From an uncultured Parabacteroides sp. (GTDB lineage: Bacteria > Bacteroidota > Bacteroidia > Bacteroidales > Tannerellaceae): a DNA stretch of 36,582 nt. The DNA lies in the NCBI GenBank assembly GCA_900552465.1, contig URZO01000036.1, positions 1 to 36,582 of the forward strand, written 5' to 3'. Below, in pieces: positions 25,607-35,358 of this stretch; the stretch's first letter is position 1, and every line of letters starts with the position of its first letter. Both the position numbers and the translations under genes were made by a program. Below the pieces are notes generated by a model. It saw only the letters and a program-made list of their open reading frames with translations, did not search any database and was not told the origin of the DNA.

Positions 25607-28555
25607 TAAAAAGGTCGGCGCTTCTGCCTCTAACGAAGGCGTCACCCCTTCAACCTCCGGCCAACCGTCCTTCCAGCGAACCCGGTCCAGCATCAGGACA
25701 CGGCCTGTCGGGTTTGCACGGCTCACGGCATGATAAAGAATCCAGTCGTTGCCCCGGTCGTCGGCGACGATCTCCGAGTTATGTCCGGTTCCGACAAATG
25801 CCTCATTACCGTGAATCAGTATTTCATGATGATTTTCCATCATCGGCTGTCCCTGCTTGTCGGTGTACGGGCCAAACAAGTTGTCAGAACGGCCTACCAC
25901 TGTAGTATAGGTACTCTTCAATCCCTCACAACAACTCCCTATCGAGGCGAACAGATAATAATAATTGCCTCTCTTGTGGATGTAAGTACCTTCGTAGGCA
26001 GTTCCGGCAACCTGCTGTTTTACGGCTCCGTCACGCACAGATAGGCCGTCTCCCGACAGCTCTATCCCATAGATACCGCGGAAACTACCCCAGAAGAGGT
26101 ACTTTTTCCCGTTATCTTCCATGTAAAATTGGTCTATAGAATTTTGAACTTGAATTGTCTTGCTACGGAACAGCGGCCCGTGATCCGTGAACGGCCCTTC
26201 CGGTTTGTCGGACGTGGCGACACCGATGCCGCAGGTCCATTCGCCTCCCCATACGGACATTGAATAATACAATACGTATTGTCCGTTAATATAGTTGATG
26301 TCCGGCGCCCATAAACCGCCTTTCGGTTCGAAGGTCGGACGCGTTTCTTCCGTAAAAGCTGTCCCGACTTCTTCCCAGTCCACCAGGTTGCGGGAACGGT
26401 GGATCGGCGTGTTGCGGATATCCTCGGTCGCATACAGGTAGAAATAACCGTTGTCTGCCTTGATGATCGTCGGATCGGGCAGGCTGTAATCAATGACCGG
26501 ATTGCGGTATGTCGTCTTTGCCCCGGCAGCCGGTTGCTCTGCCGGTTGCGGTCGTGAAGAAGGTTTACACATCTGCTGTTCCAGCATTTTCATAAAGAAG
26601 CCGCCGACCACCGAACGGGCACGCATATTGATAGACCGGCCGTCGGTTGCCTCGTACCAATCGGTCAAAGGCACGCGAGGTTCGGTTTCATTCACATATT
26701 TATAGGCGGGCGATACCAACCGGGAGAAATCCTCCTCAGTATCGGCCAGACAAGCCGTCCATAAGATCCAATCGACTTTGGTATAGGTCTTGCGGCTGTC
26801 AAGCGGAAGCCCGAACGGTTGTTGCCGGGTCAAATAGAATGCGACCTCTTTCCTGGCGATCCTGTCCGGGAATATCTGCAGTCCCAAAACCTTGTCCCAA
26901 ACCAGATTATACTTCTGGCTCCACGTATTTTCCCGATCGAATGTCAAACGGAAATGATCTCCGTCGTCGGCCATCCGTTCCCATTTTTCCGCCATCTTGC
27001 GAGCCGCAGCAATATAGCGGTCCGCCTGTTCTTTATCTCCCAACATCCCGGCCAGCTTTCCATATCCGGCAATCCCCATGATCGCCTTTATCGAAAGGTT
27101 GGCATTATGAGCGAGATGTCCGGCAAAGTCATCCGTACACAACTGGTTCTCAGGATCGAGCCCTTCTTTCAAGAGATAGTTGGCCCAGACGGTCAGCACG
27201 TCCCAATGCCGGCGGGCATATTCGGCATTTCCTTCGCGCAGGGCGATAGCCGTTGTCAGGATCAGCATATTGCCACTCTCCTCGACCGGCATATCGTAGG
27301 GATAGGTTTGCCCGTTTGCCTGCGGATAAGTACCGACATCATGGGCGGCAAAAGGCTTGTTCCACTGTCCGCTTTCGCTGTAATAGAAAATCGGATTCAA
27401 CATACCTTTCAGCAGTTCCGGGTTATAGAGCAGGAACAAGGGAGCGGACGGATAGGTCACATCCACCGTTCCGATCGAACCGTTACTAAAGTTTTCTTTG
27501 GATAGGAATAGCAGGTTGCCATCGGCATCTTCCACCAGCTTATGGGCGGCGATTGCCTGCCGGTAGGCAACAGCACACAGTTCGGCATATTCTTTTCCTC
27601 CGGCCTTTTCTGCATCTTTCATCAAACGGCTGTCGAAGCGGCGGCAGCGGTTCATGACCGAACGATACTGCGCGGAGGCTTCTTCAAATGCCTGCCGGAT
27701 GTTTTTCTCCCCATTATGTTTCCAGTAAGCCATGCGGTTGTCCTTGAAATACTGAACGGCATACAAGTCATCGTATCCCACCATCAGGTAACCGGAGACG
27801 GGAGATGCCGATACGGAGCCCGGATCATGGCTGTAGACAAGCTGTTTGCGGTCGCTCACTTTCATCCCGGTCTGCTTCTCTGTCTGAGCAGCCAGATAGA
27901 AATATCCCCAGTCGATACGGACATCATCGCCCTTACGTGCCAGGACAGCCTGTTCCACAGTTCCGGTCTTCAGGTAAGAGATGCCGTTTTCTTCTTCAAC
28001 GGCGGTAGTGACTGCCTGCTCTTCCGAATGAACGGCCAGGGCGGGAGACGCTTCCACAACCATCCGGACCTGATGCGCTTTGCCGTCGGTCGAGCGTACT
28101 TGCCAGGAGATATAATTGACGGGAGTGGACATCCGATCCAGATCGTCCAACAATAAAGGAGCGGTAAAAACAAGGTCTAACGATACGGGGCCACACGCAA
28201 AGGTGTAGTAGGTTTGTGTAGGAAGGACATTCACCGACTGCTGGACGGCTGCCGTCGTGAAACGTTCCGGAGCACCTTCCGCGGGGCTTTCTTTTCCCAT
28301 AAAACGATAAGCGGTTCCGTCCACTTCGAGAACTCCCAACAGCGACTGTTCCTTTCCGGTCCAGTGGCGGGTCACATCCTCATTCAAGTTATCCGTGAAC
28401 GACCAGACGCTGGTATAAGGATCGATCATAATGAGCGGATAAGAAGGAGCGCGCAAAGCGTTCTTCTTATCCGCCTGAAACAAATCTCCTGAACCGCAGG
28501 ATACGTTCAGTATCCAGAGGCAACACACCAGTAGTATCAGAGAGGTTCTCTTCAT
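25595..28555 (-). CDS. Lipoprotein fusing glutaminase-A-like and GH43 domains
   Basis: 986 residues. Lipobox ILNVSCGSG puts the lipid on C20, so it is envelope-anchored. Residues about 40-665 match the glutaminase A-like arrangement (DUF5127, DUF4965, DUF1793-type): PLIMIDPYTSVWSFTDNL, YPSAPLFLLYNPELLKG, FAAHDVGTYPQANGQTYPYD and FAGHLAHNANLSIKAIMGIA. A Pro/Ala-rich linker leads to a GH43 five-bladed propeller from about 682: DPTIIKADNGYFYLYAT (base Asp), GLWAPDINYING (pKa-modulating Asp) and TAYEGTYIHKRG (acid Glu). GH43 enzymes cut arabinan- or xylan-type links. The frame extends to 28585, but the signal peptide begins at ATG 28555. It is first in a two-gene unit with the GH2 enzyme. Confidence 0.85.
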   Translation of the reverse strand: MKRTSLILLVCCLWILNVSCGSGDLFQADKKNALRAPSYPLIMIDPYTSVWSFTDNLNEDVTRHWTGKEQSLLGVLEVDGTAYRFMGKESPAEGAPERFTTAAVQQSVNVLPTQTYYTFACGPVSLDLVFTAPLLLDDLDRMSTPVNYISWQVRSTDGKAHQVRMVVEASPALAVHSEEQAVTTAVEEENGISYLKTGTVEQAVLARKGDDVRIDWGYFYLAAQTEKQTGMKVSDRKQLVYSHDPGSVSASPVSGYLMVGYDDLYAVQYFKDNRMAYWKHNGEKNIRQAFEEASAQYRSVMNRCRRFDSRLMKDAEKAGGKEYAELCAVAYRQAIAAHKLVEDADGNLLFLSKENFSNGSIGTVDVTYPSAPLFLLYNPELLKGMLNPIFYYSESGQWNKPFAAHDVGTYPQANGQTYPYDMPVEESGNMLILTTAIALREGNAEYARRHWDVLTVWANYLLKEGLDPENQLCTDDFAGHLAHNANLSIKAIMGIAGYGKLAGMLGDKEQADRYIAAARKMAEKWERMADDGDHFRLTFDRENTWSQKYNLVWDKVLGLQIFPDRIARKEVAFYLTRQQPFGLPLDSRKTYTKVDWILWTACLADTEEDFSRLVSPAYKYVNETEPRVPLTDWYEATDGRSINMRARSVVGGFFMKMLEQQMCKPSSRPQPAEQPAAGAKTTYRNPVIDYSLPDPTIIKADNGYFYLYATEDIRNTPIHRSRNLVDWEEVGTAFTEETRPTFEPKGGLWAPDINYINGQYVLYYSMSVWGGEWTCGIGVATSDKPEGPFTDHGPLFRSKTIQVQNSIDQFYMEDNGKKYLFWGSFRGIYGIELSGDGLSVRDGAVKQQVAGTAYEGTYIHKRGNYYYLFASIGSCCEGLKSTYTTVVGRSDNLFGPYTDKQGQPMMENHHEILIHGNEAFVGTGHNSEIVADDRGNDWILYHAVSRANPTGRVLMLDRVRWKDGWPEVEGVTPSLEAEAPTFLIEN

Positions 28556-28627
28556 TCTTTCCTTATATATATTAAAACACAACATTTATATCTCAACTAT
28601 AAATCGCCGTCCGAACTTCGGATGATG

Positions 28628-28635
28628 CAAAGATA
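28628..28635 (-). promoter_or_regulatory. -7 promoter element of the glutaminase/GH43 gene
   Basis: TATCTTTG on the - strand is an exact TAnnTTTG match, 72 bases upstream of the ATG. No TTTG sits at -33; instead the direct repeat at 28656-28697 occupies that place, as expected for an activator-dependent promoter. Confidence 0.5.
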
Positions 28636-28655
28636 CTTTTCACCCTGCAATCCCC

Positions 28656-28697
28656 CTTTCAAGGATCAATCAGAACCTTTCAAATATCAATCAAAAC
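28656..28697. promoter_or_regulatory. Candidate HTCS operator, 21-bp direct repeat
   Basis: CTTTCAAGGATCAATCAGAAC (28656-28676) is followed directly by a second copy (28677-28697) that differs at three positions. The two copies are two helical turns apart, as expected for a dimer of AraC-type DNA-binding domains. The site starts 20 bp from the -7 element of the glutaminase/GH43 gene and ends 24 bp before that of the HTCS gene. Confidence 0.6.
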
Positions 28698-28721
28698 CCG
28701 TTCCCATACTGATTTTTTGCT

Positions 28722-28729
28722 TACTTTTG
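28722..28729 (+). promoter_or_regulatory. -7 promoter element of the HTCS gene
   Basis: TACTTTTG is an exact TAnnTTTG match, 31 bases upstream of the ATG at 28761. The -33 is poor, and the direct repeat lies just upstream, which fits autoregulation. Confidence 0.5.
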
Positions 28730-28760
28730 CCACAAACTAATACAGAGACACTACTTTCTT

Positions 28761-31700
28761 ATGAGATTTCTTCTGATTACGTTCATCATGCTTCTATCGG
28801 CCCTTCCCCGGTGCGGAAAGGCCCACGACCTGTATTTCCGGCACTACACCAACAAGCAAGGACTGTCGCACAACACGGTCTATTGCGCCCTTCAGGACAA
28901 AAAGGGGTTCATGTGGTTCGGGACGGACGACGGGCTGAACCGTTTCGACGGCCATAACTTCCGCATCTACCGCTATAACTCATACGACCCGAAAAGCCTG
29001 CCGAACGACCATATCATCAGTCTGTACGAAGACTCGATGAACCGGCTCTGGGTATGTACGAACGCCTACACCTGCTATTATGACGATAAAACAGACTCCT
29101 TCCATCCGCTTACCTTCTCCGACAATAACAATGCGCCGGAGTATTTCCAGCAAATCAGGGAAGACAAAAAGGGGAACCTGTGGCTCATGAGCTACAACCG
29201 GATCGCCCGGTACGAACTGTCGGGCGAAAGAAGCCCGCACTTTTATCCCGAAGGAGAAGAGATAAACCCGGTAGGCATCACGATGACCGAAGAGGGCAAG
29301 CCATTGCTGGCAGGACGCTACGACCTGTATTACTACAAACCGGAAACGGATAAGTTCGTCCGCATCCCGATCCTGACCGAAAAGGAAAAAGAAGACCCGA
29401 TCGGCCTCTCCGCCCTCTGCCATGTGCCGGACTGGGGCGTACTGGTGGGAACAGACCGGGCAGGCCTCAAGTTTTACGACGAACGCAGCCGGAAAGTGGA
29501 AACGGTCATCCCGGACATACAGGTGCGGGATATTACGCAGACCGGGAAAAACACCTACTGGATCGCCACCGAATCCGGCATATACATCTTTAATATGGCA
29601 GACCGCAGCATTACGCATTTGCAGAAATCCCTGACCAACGGATATACCATCTCCGACAATGCGGTCTACTCGGTAACGAAAGACCGGGAAGGCGGTATAT
29701 GGGCAACTACATTTTTCGGAGGGATCAACTACCTGCCTAAGGAATATTTCCCCTTCAAATATTTTATCGGAGGGAAAACACACCCCCGGATGCTCGGTAA
29801 CGCCGTCCGGGAAATCTGCCCCGACCGCTACGGCGACCTCTGGTTAGGAACCGAAGACAACGGGATCAACCGGTATAACCCGGAGACGGGCGAGATCACG
29901 AACTTCTCGCGCAGCAATCCTTCCCATCCGCTGTCGGCCACGAACATCCACGGCTTGCTTGCCGACGAGAACCTGCTATGGATCGGCACGTTCAACACGG
30001 GAATCGACCTGATGGACATCCCGACGGGCAGAATCATCAAACGGTATACGCGTGCCGGCACTCAAAACCGCCTGCCTTCGGACTTTGTGCTCTGCTTCTG
30101 TAAACTGTCGGACAATGAAATCCTGATCGGGACCTCCAACGGCCTTGTCCTTTTCCAAAAGAGGGAAGAACGTTTCACGCCGTGGAGGACAGAGATACAG
30201 TCCATGATCCGCCAGATATACAAAGACACGAAAGGAGACATCTGGATCGCAACCACGTCAGGGGCTTACCGCTATTCAGGCACAGACAGAAAAACGACAC
30301 ACTACACGGCAAGCCAGCAACGCTCGCAGACAATCGGCGACAATAACGTCAACGCGATCTTTGAAGATTCGAAAGGACGCATCTGGGTGTCGACGTCCTA
30401 CGGCTTCTCGCTCTTCAACGAGCAGTCGGGATCGTTCAACCGCATCACAGTGGAGAACGGACTTCCCAGCAATATCGTACACCGCATCATGGAAGACGAA
30501 GAACACTTCTTCTGGATCGCGACGGCCAACGGGCTGGTCCGTTTCAACCCGGAAACATACGTGATGAAGACATTCTCCTACACGGAAGGCCTGCCCGAGA
30601 CGCAGTTCAACTACAGTTCTTCCTACCAAATGCCCGACGGCACCATGTTTATGGGGACCATCAACGGCATGATAGCCTTCAACCCGCGCGACCTCAGGGA
30701 AGACCCCTCCTCGCCTCCCCTCTGCATCACCCGCATATACGTGCGGGACGACCGTATCGGCGCTCCCAAATATAACGTCAACCAGATCATCGAAAAAGGC
30801 GAATTGAAACTGCCTTACAACCGGTCGACCTTCACGCTTTCGTACGTCGCCCTGAGCTTCACTTCGCCGGATGCCATCCAGTATGCCTACCAATTAGAAG
30901 GCAGCGACAAAGACTGGATATACATGAACCAGAATAAAGACGTGACCTTTGCCAACCTCTCGCCCGGCAATTACGTCTTCCGTGTCAAATCGACCAACAG
31001 TAGCGGTGTCTGGCAGGATAACGAAACGACGCTCCGGATTACGGTCACGCCGCCATTCTGGGCGACCGGATGGGCACTGCTCATTTACTTCCTGATCCTG
31101 TGCCTGCTGATCGTGCTCTGGTATAATTACAAGAAGGCCAAGTTGGAAGAGAAACACCGTATCAACCGCGAAATATTCGAAACAAAGAAGGAGAAAGAGC
31201 TCTATAACGCCAAGATCCAGTTCTTCACCTTCATCACGCATGAGATACGGACACCATTAACGCTGATCAAAGCGCCGTTAGAGAAAATCCTCCGTTCCGG
31301 AGACGGCACTCCCGCCACCCGCGAAAACCTCGAGATTATCGAAAAGAATACCGGGCGGCTGTTAGACCTCAGCAACCAGCTATTGGATTTCCGCAAGACC
31401 GAGAGCCGGGGATTCAAGCTGAACTATGTCACGACCGACGTCGTGCTCTGGCTCGAGACCATCCTGCACCCGTTCCGTCCGGCTTTCGAAAAGGAGAACA
31501 AGCATTTCAGCCTGACGCTGCCGGATACGCCGTTCGAGGCCTGCCTGGACCGGGAAGCCTTTGCCAAGATCGTCAGCAATATGCTCAGCAATGCGCTGAA
31601 ATATTCGGACAGCCGCATCTCGCTCGAACTATTGCCGCCGGCGGGTGAAGAACGGATGTTCACGCTCCTCGTCACCAACGACGGCCACCTGATTCCCGAA

Positions 31701-32717
31701 AGCGAGGCGGAAAACATCTTCAATCCTTTCTACCGCCTGAAAGAGACGGAAAACCGCCAGGGAAGCGGCATCGGCCTGTCACTGGCACAGTCTTTGGCCG
31801 AGTTCCACCGGGGCAGGCTCTTCTACCGGCAGACCGCAGACGGAATGAACGAGTTCGTCCTGATGTTGCCGGAACAACAGGAGGATCACTTCTCTGTAGG
31901 AACCGATAGCGAAAAAGAAAAAACGGAAATGGTCACATTGCCCGAAACCAACCAGCCGGTTATCCTCGTCGTCGAAGACCAGGATGATATGCGCCGTTTC
32001 ATCGCCCGCGAGTTAGCGGAGACCTATCAGGTGCTGGAAGCTGAAAACGGGAAAGTAGCGCTCGACCTGGTCCGCAAGAACACGGTCAACCTGATTATCA
32101 GTGATGTCATGATGCCGTTAATGGACGGTTTCGAACTCTGCAACGAAGTGAAGAACGATTTCAATATCAGCCACATCCCCTTTATCCTGCTGACGGCCCA
32201 GCACAACCTGCAATCGCGCCTGAAAGGCCTGAACACGGGAGCAGACGCTTATATGGAGAAACCATTCTCCATCGAGCTACTGACAGCCCAGGTCAGCAAC
32301 CTGCTGAAAAGCCGGGAGTTGCTGAACAAGACCTATCTCGAGAAACCGCTTGCCCCGGTCACGACACTGGCCGTTTCGCAGGTAGACGATATTTTCCTGC
32401 GCAAACTGAACGACTACCTCGAAGAACACCTCGGCAACGAGGCATTGTCTGTCGAGACGCTCGCCGACACAATGGGAATGAGCACCTCCAGCCTCTACCG
32501 CAAAGTAAAAGGCATCTCCGGCCTCTCTCCCAACGACTTCATCCGGATCGCCCGTTTAAAGAAAGCGATCCTGCTGATGCAAAACGGCGAGAACCGCATC
32601 AACGAGATCGCTTTCCAGGTAGGCTTCTCCTCCCCGGCTTACTTCTCCACCTGCTTCCAGAAGCAATATGGAAAGAGCCCTACAGAATATATCAAACAAA
32701 CTTGTCCCCGCGCTTGA
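28761..32717 (+). CDS. Hybrid two-component system regulator (HTCS)
   Basis: A one-protein sensor-regulator, 1,318 residues. Order: signal sequence (1-21), periplasmic beta-propeller sensor made of Reg_prop repeats such as GFMWFGTDDGLNRFDG, GDLWLGTEDNGINRYNP and GRIWVSTSYGFSLFN (about 30-680), Y_Y_Y domain (about 690-760), membrane helix (about 766-786), histidine kinase with FITHEIRTPLTLI (H827) and ATP-site SGIGLSLAQSLAEFHRG, receiver domain (phospho-acceptor D1115 in IISDVMMPLMDG), and a C-terminal AraC-type helix-turn-helix (about 1208-1318). HTCS proteins bind a sugar breakdown product and switch on polysaccharide-use genes. The divergent glutaminase/GH43 and GH2 genes are the likely targets. 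All catalytic residues look intact. Confidence 0.95.
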   Translation: MRFLLITFIMLLSALPRCGKAHDLYFRHYTNKQGLSHNTVYCALQDKKGFMWFGTDDGLNRFDGHNFRIYRYNSYDPKSLPNDHIISLYEDSMNRLWVCTNAYTCYYDDKTDSFHPLTFSDNNNAPEYFQQIREDKKGNLWLMSYNRIARYELSGERSPHFYPEGEEINPVGITMTEEGKPLLAGRYDLYYYKPETDKFVRIPILTEKEKEDPIGLSALCHVPDWGVLVGTDRAGLKFYDERSRKVETVIPDIQVRDITQTGKNTYWIATESGIYIFNMADRSITHLQKSLTNGYTISDNAVYSVTKDREGGIWATTFFGGINYLPKEYFPFKYFIGGKTHPRMLGNAVREICPDRYGDLWLGTEDNGINRYNPETGEITNFSRSNPSHPLSATNIHGLLADENLLWIGTFNTGIDLMDIPTGRIIKRYTRAGTQNRLPSDFVLCFCKLSDNEILIGTSNGLVLFQKREERFTPWRTEIQSMIRQIYKDTKGDIWIATTSGAYRYSGTDRKTTHYTASQQRSQTIGDNNVNAIFEDSKGRIWVSTSYGFSLFNEQSGSFNRITVENGLPSNIVHRIMEDEEHFFWIATANGLVRFNPETYVMKTFSYTEGLPETQFNYSSSYQMPDGTMFMGTINGMIAFNPRDLREDPSSPPLCITRIYVRDDRIGAPKYNVNQIIEKGELKLPYNRSTFTLSYVALSFTSPDAIQYAYQLEGSDKDWIYMNQNKDVTFANLSPGNYVFRVKSTNSSGVWQDNETTLRITVTPPFWATGWALLIYFLILCLLIVLWYNYKKAKLEEKHRINREIFETKKEKELYNAKIQFFTFITHEIRTPLTLIKAPLEKILRSGDGTPATRENLEIIEKNTGRLLDLSNQLLDFRKTESRGFKLNYVTTDVVLWLETILHPFRPAFEKENKHFSLTLPDTPFEACLDREAFAKIVSNMLSNALKYSDSRISLELLPPAGEERMFTLLVTNDGHLIPESEAENIFNPFYRLKETENRQGSGIGLSLAQSLAEFHRGRLFYRQTADGMNEFVLMLPEQQEDHFSVGTDSEKEKTEMVTLPETNQPVILVVEDQDDMRRFIARELAETYQVLEAENGKVALDLVRKNTVNLIISDVMMPLMDGFELCNEVKNDFNISHIPFILLTAQHNLQSRLKGLNTGADAYMEKPFSIELLTAQVSNLLKSRELLNKTYLEKPLAPVTTLAVSQVDDIFLRKLNDYLEEHLGNEALSVETLADTMGMSTSSLYRKVKGISGLSPNDFIRIARLKKAILLMQNGENRINEIAFQVGFSSPAYFSTCFQKQYGKSPTEYIKQTCPRA

Positions 32718-32724
32718 CGCGGGG
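32706..32724. terminator. Hairpin over the HTCS stop codon
   Basis: CCCCGCG (32706-32712) pairs perfectly with CGCGGGG (32718-32724) around a loop that ends in the HTCS stop codon TGA. The convergent gene stops at 32730. No T-tract follows, so termination in the usual way is uncertain. Confidence 0.35.
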
Positions 32725-32729
32725 CCGGG

Positions 32730-35285
32730 TTACCGGATCACCACCTTCGCCCGTGTCCCATCGTCCAAAACGACGATATAGACGCCTTCCGGCAAGCCGG
32801 TAATCCGGTTGTCTCCTGCCGGAAGGGACTGCATACGGACCACGCGGCCCTCGATACTAACAATGCGAACGTCCGACGGACGGACAAGCGCGATGCAAAG
32901 CTCGCTGCCGATAGTCCGTATCTGCGCGGAGCCGTCAACGAGACGGTCGATCGCAGTCGGATCTTCCAGCCGCTTGACACTGGCACGGACGTAGATGTCG
33001 TCATACACCATGCCGATACGGAAGGAGCCGTCAGCGGCCGGTCCAAGCGACTCCCAACTGCCACGTCTGCCCCTCCGGTATTCAACGACAAGCGTTGCCG
33101 GATCAAATCCCTCGACCGCTTCGGCTGCGAAAGTGACGGAATAGCCCTCTTCCACGATCGTTGCACGGGTAGAGAACAGCACGCTGTCGTTCGGCTCGAA
33201 AACGAGGTCATAATACGAAGGGACGTAAGGCGGAGGCGTGACCTCTTTTTGTTCCACTTTGAGCAGATAGCCGGTCGAAGTGTCCGTGTAGTTTTTATCT
33301 GCGAGAGTCGCCGTAATGGTCACCTCTCCGCTACTTACCCCGGTGACGGCTCCTGTCGAAGCATCAACGGTCGCTACCGACGGATCGCTGCTGCTATAAA
33401 CCACCGACAGGTTTTCCGGATTTGCCGTCACCACGTTGGTCAGCATTTCGCCAACCTTTATTGTTTTCGCACCCTCTGCAAAGGAAAGCGTTGCAGACGC
33501 CCGGTTTATAGTGAAGCTCACCGGACCACTTACCAATCCCTGATAGTTACCGGTTTCCTCTACGGCAGCCTTGACATACCAGGTTCCGGCATCAGCAGGT
33601 TGTGTAGCCACATACGCCCCATCCGTTTCACCCGAATAAGTAAAGACAGGATTCCCGAATTTTGCCTTTGCAGCAGGTGTTTGGGCTGTTTCGTTATAAG
33701 TCCAACCGGTGAGACTCAAACTTTCCGTCCACTCATTGACGGCTTGCGTAATTGTAAAAACCCAATCCGAAGTGTTGGTCAGTCCATTCGCAGCGGTATA
33801 GTTCTGCCCCTCTCCCAGATTGATTTTCACGACGTAGGCCCCCACATCTTTCGCTTCGTCCAAAGCGGACGAACTTCCATCTTTGTAATATTTCAAGGCG
33901 ACGCTGCCCATTCCGGTAACATTATTTGCCGTAATCGTCGCCACTTTCGCATTACCATCATACGCCAGGCCGGAAGGAGCGTTATACTGGAAATGCGCGG
34001 CTTCGGGCGTAGCCTTCCCGATATCGAAAGTCTTCTCGACCCGGTCGCCAAAGCAATTTCCTTTCGGGGTTATAAAGACTTTAATGTTCTTCCCGGCGTT
34101 TGTACGGTCGGCCCCCACGGCATAGGACAGTTCATAATCGCTATCGGTCACACCGGCATCGTCTTTAAACTTCACGGTCGGCGTGATCTCACTCCCGGTA
34201 TAAGTGCCGCCGGTGACGGATTCGATCTTGTCGGCAGTCAGCTTCATTTTGATCGTGCCGCCGGTTCCGGCCGGTAATGTGCCGATATTCAGGATTGTCC
34301 CGTTGTTGGTAAATGTCCCGCCGTTCGCCACGACGATCGTCCCTTCGTTCGTCAGTACGGCATTCTGGGCTACAGTGAGCGAAGCCCCGCTCGGAACCGT
34401 GACGGTTATGCCTGACGGGAAAATGACTTCGCCCTCTAAAGAGATACTGCCATGCACTTCGCCGGTTTTCCCCTGCACTACTAAATAATTACTGCCGGAA
34501 ATACTCGGGGTTCCATTTATTTTATTGGCTATTACAACCCCGCCGGAAATGGTTACTGTGGCTGCCGAACCTGCTCCGGAATGACCATCCCCCTGCTGGC
34601 CTCCGTTACCAATATCGGCAGCATCACCAGTCCCTTGGGCATAAACAAAACCGCCTGTAATTTCAACTGTACCTCCGTCACCCCCCTTTCCGCCTCCTAT
34701 ACCGGCTGCTTTGGGACTTTTAGCAATAACAACTCCGCCGGTTATTTTTACAGAGCCATTTGCACCACCATTATACCCTCCACCTATTCCTGCACTATTA
34801 CTCTTTGCCGTTGCATGAACAGTCCCATTATTAATAACAATAGTTCCACTCTTTTGCCACCCATTACCTCCAATACCGGAACCACTACCAGCAGCCTCTA
34901 ATTTATCGTTTACGGAAGAGGCGTTTATATTTAATGTAGCATTCTCCGGTACATTCAAACCGCTATTCTCCCAAGCAGTTTGATCCAATATATTATTCCC
35001 ACTCAACGTAAGATTTAAGGTAGCATTAGCCGACACGGAAACCGGAGCTTCATTCGTTATTTTAATACTCACATTCTGAAAGGTAAGGTTCGCCGTTATC
35101 CCTTCCTTAATCACGATCCGTTGCGCTTCCGTGCTTCCGGTCACGGTGATCGCGTCAGTCCCGGTGATCGTGTAGACATTATCCGATAAAGTATAGCTGT
35201 TACTATTTCCCGATAAACTCAATTGCCCCCGGCCGGCAACCGGTATCATGAAAAGAAGGAGGAATAAAGTAATAAATTGTTTCAT
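32730..35285 (-). CDS. Large secreted modular surface protein
   Basis: 851 residues with a signal peptide (MKQFITLFLLLFMIPVAGRG). Residues about 20-330 form a Thr/Gly-rich beta-helix-like or carbohydrate-binding region with repeated motifs (SAGIGGGYNGG, AAGIGGGKGGDGG, DIGNGGQQGDG, and VTISGGVV-type strands). Residues about 340-600 contain MBG-like repeats (GLAYDGNAKVATI, VGAYVVKINLGEG). A Big_2 immunoglobulin-like domain follows (VVYSSSDPSVATVDASTGAV, about 620-685). The end (VRIVSIEGRVVRMQSLPAG...GVYIVVLDDGTRAKVVIR) resembles a type A sorting domain of Bacteroidetes secreted proteins. Likely an adhesin or glycan-binding surface protein; no enzymatic motif seen. Convergent with the HTCS gene. 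Confidence 0.8.
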   Translation of the reverse strand: MKQFITLFLLLFMIPVAGRGQLSLSGNSNSYTLSDNVYTITGTDAITVTGSTEAQRIVIKEGITANLTFQNVSIKITNEAPVSVSANATLNLTLSGNNILDQTAWENSGLNVPENATLNINASSVNDKLEAAGSGSGIGGNGWQKSGTIVINNGTVHATAKSNSAGIGGGYNGGANGSVKITGGVVIAKSPKAAGIGGGKGGDGGTVEITGGFVYAQGTGDAADIGNGGQQGDGHSGAGSAATVTISGGVVIANKINGTPSISGSNYLVVQGKTGEVHGSISLEGEVIFPSGITVTVPSGASLTVAQNAVLTNEGTIVVANGGTFTNNGTILNIGTLPAGTGGTIKMKLTADKIESVTGGTYTGSEITPTVKFKDDAGVTDSDYELSYAVGADRTNAGKNIKVFITPKGNCFGDRVEKTFDIGKATPEAAHFQYNAPSGLAYDGNAKVATITANNVTGMGSVALKYYKDGSSSALDEAKDVGAYVVKINLGEGQNYTAANGLTNTSDWVFTITQAVNEWTESLSLTGWTYNETAQTPAAKAKFGNPVFTYSGETDGAYVATQPADAGTWYVKAAVEETGNYQGLVSGPVSFTINRASATLSFAEGAKTIKVGEMLTNVVTANPENLSVVYSSSDPSVATVDASTGAVTGVSSGEVTITATLADKNYTDTSTGYLLKVEQKEVTPPPYVPSYYDLVFEPNDSVLFSTRATIVEEGYSVTFAAEAVEGFDPATLVVEYRRGRRGSWESLGPAADGSFRIGMVYDDIYVRASVKRLEDPTAIDRLVDGSAQIRTIGSELCIALVRPSDVRIVSIEGRVVRMQSLPAGDNRITGLPEGVYIVVLDDGTRAKVVIR

Positions 35286-35331
35286 GGTTATTTGTTACTA
35301 CTTAAAGGATTCATTTTTTACAGTAAGAAGA

Positions 35332-35349
35332 GGGAGAGTCCCCTCTCCC
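35332..35349 (-). terminator. Possible terminator of the HU-like gene
   Basis: GGGAGAG (35332-35338) pairs with CTCTCCC (35343-35349) across a 4-base loop, 9 bases past the HU-like stop codon. Read on the - strand it is followed by TCTTCTTACTG, only weakly T-rich. Confidence 0.4.
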
Positions 35350-35358
35350 CCCGTTCAT

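Noticed and set aside
33249..34277. 342-codon + strand open frame inside the surface protein gene
   Set aside because: Antisense to a protein with clear signal peptide, repeats and C-terminal domain; its own translation has no recognisable features.
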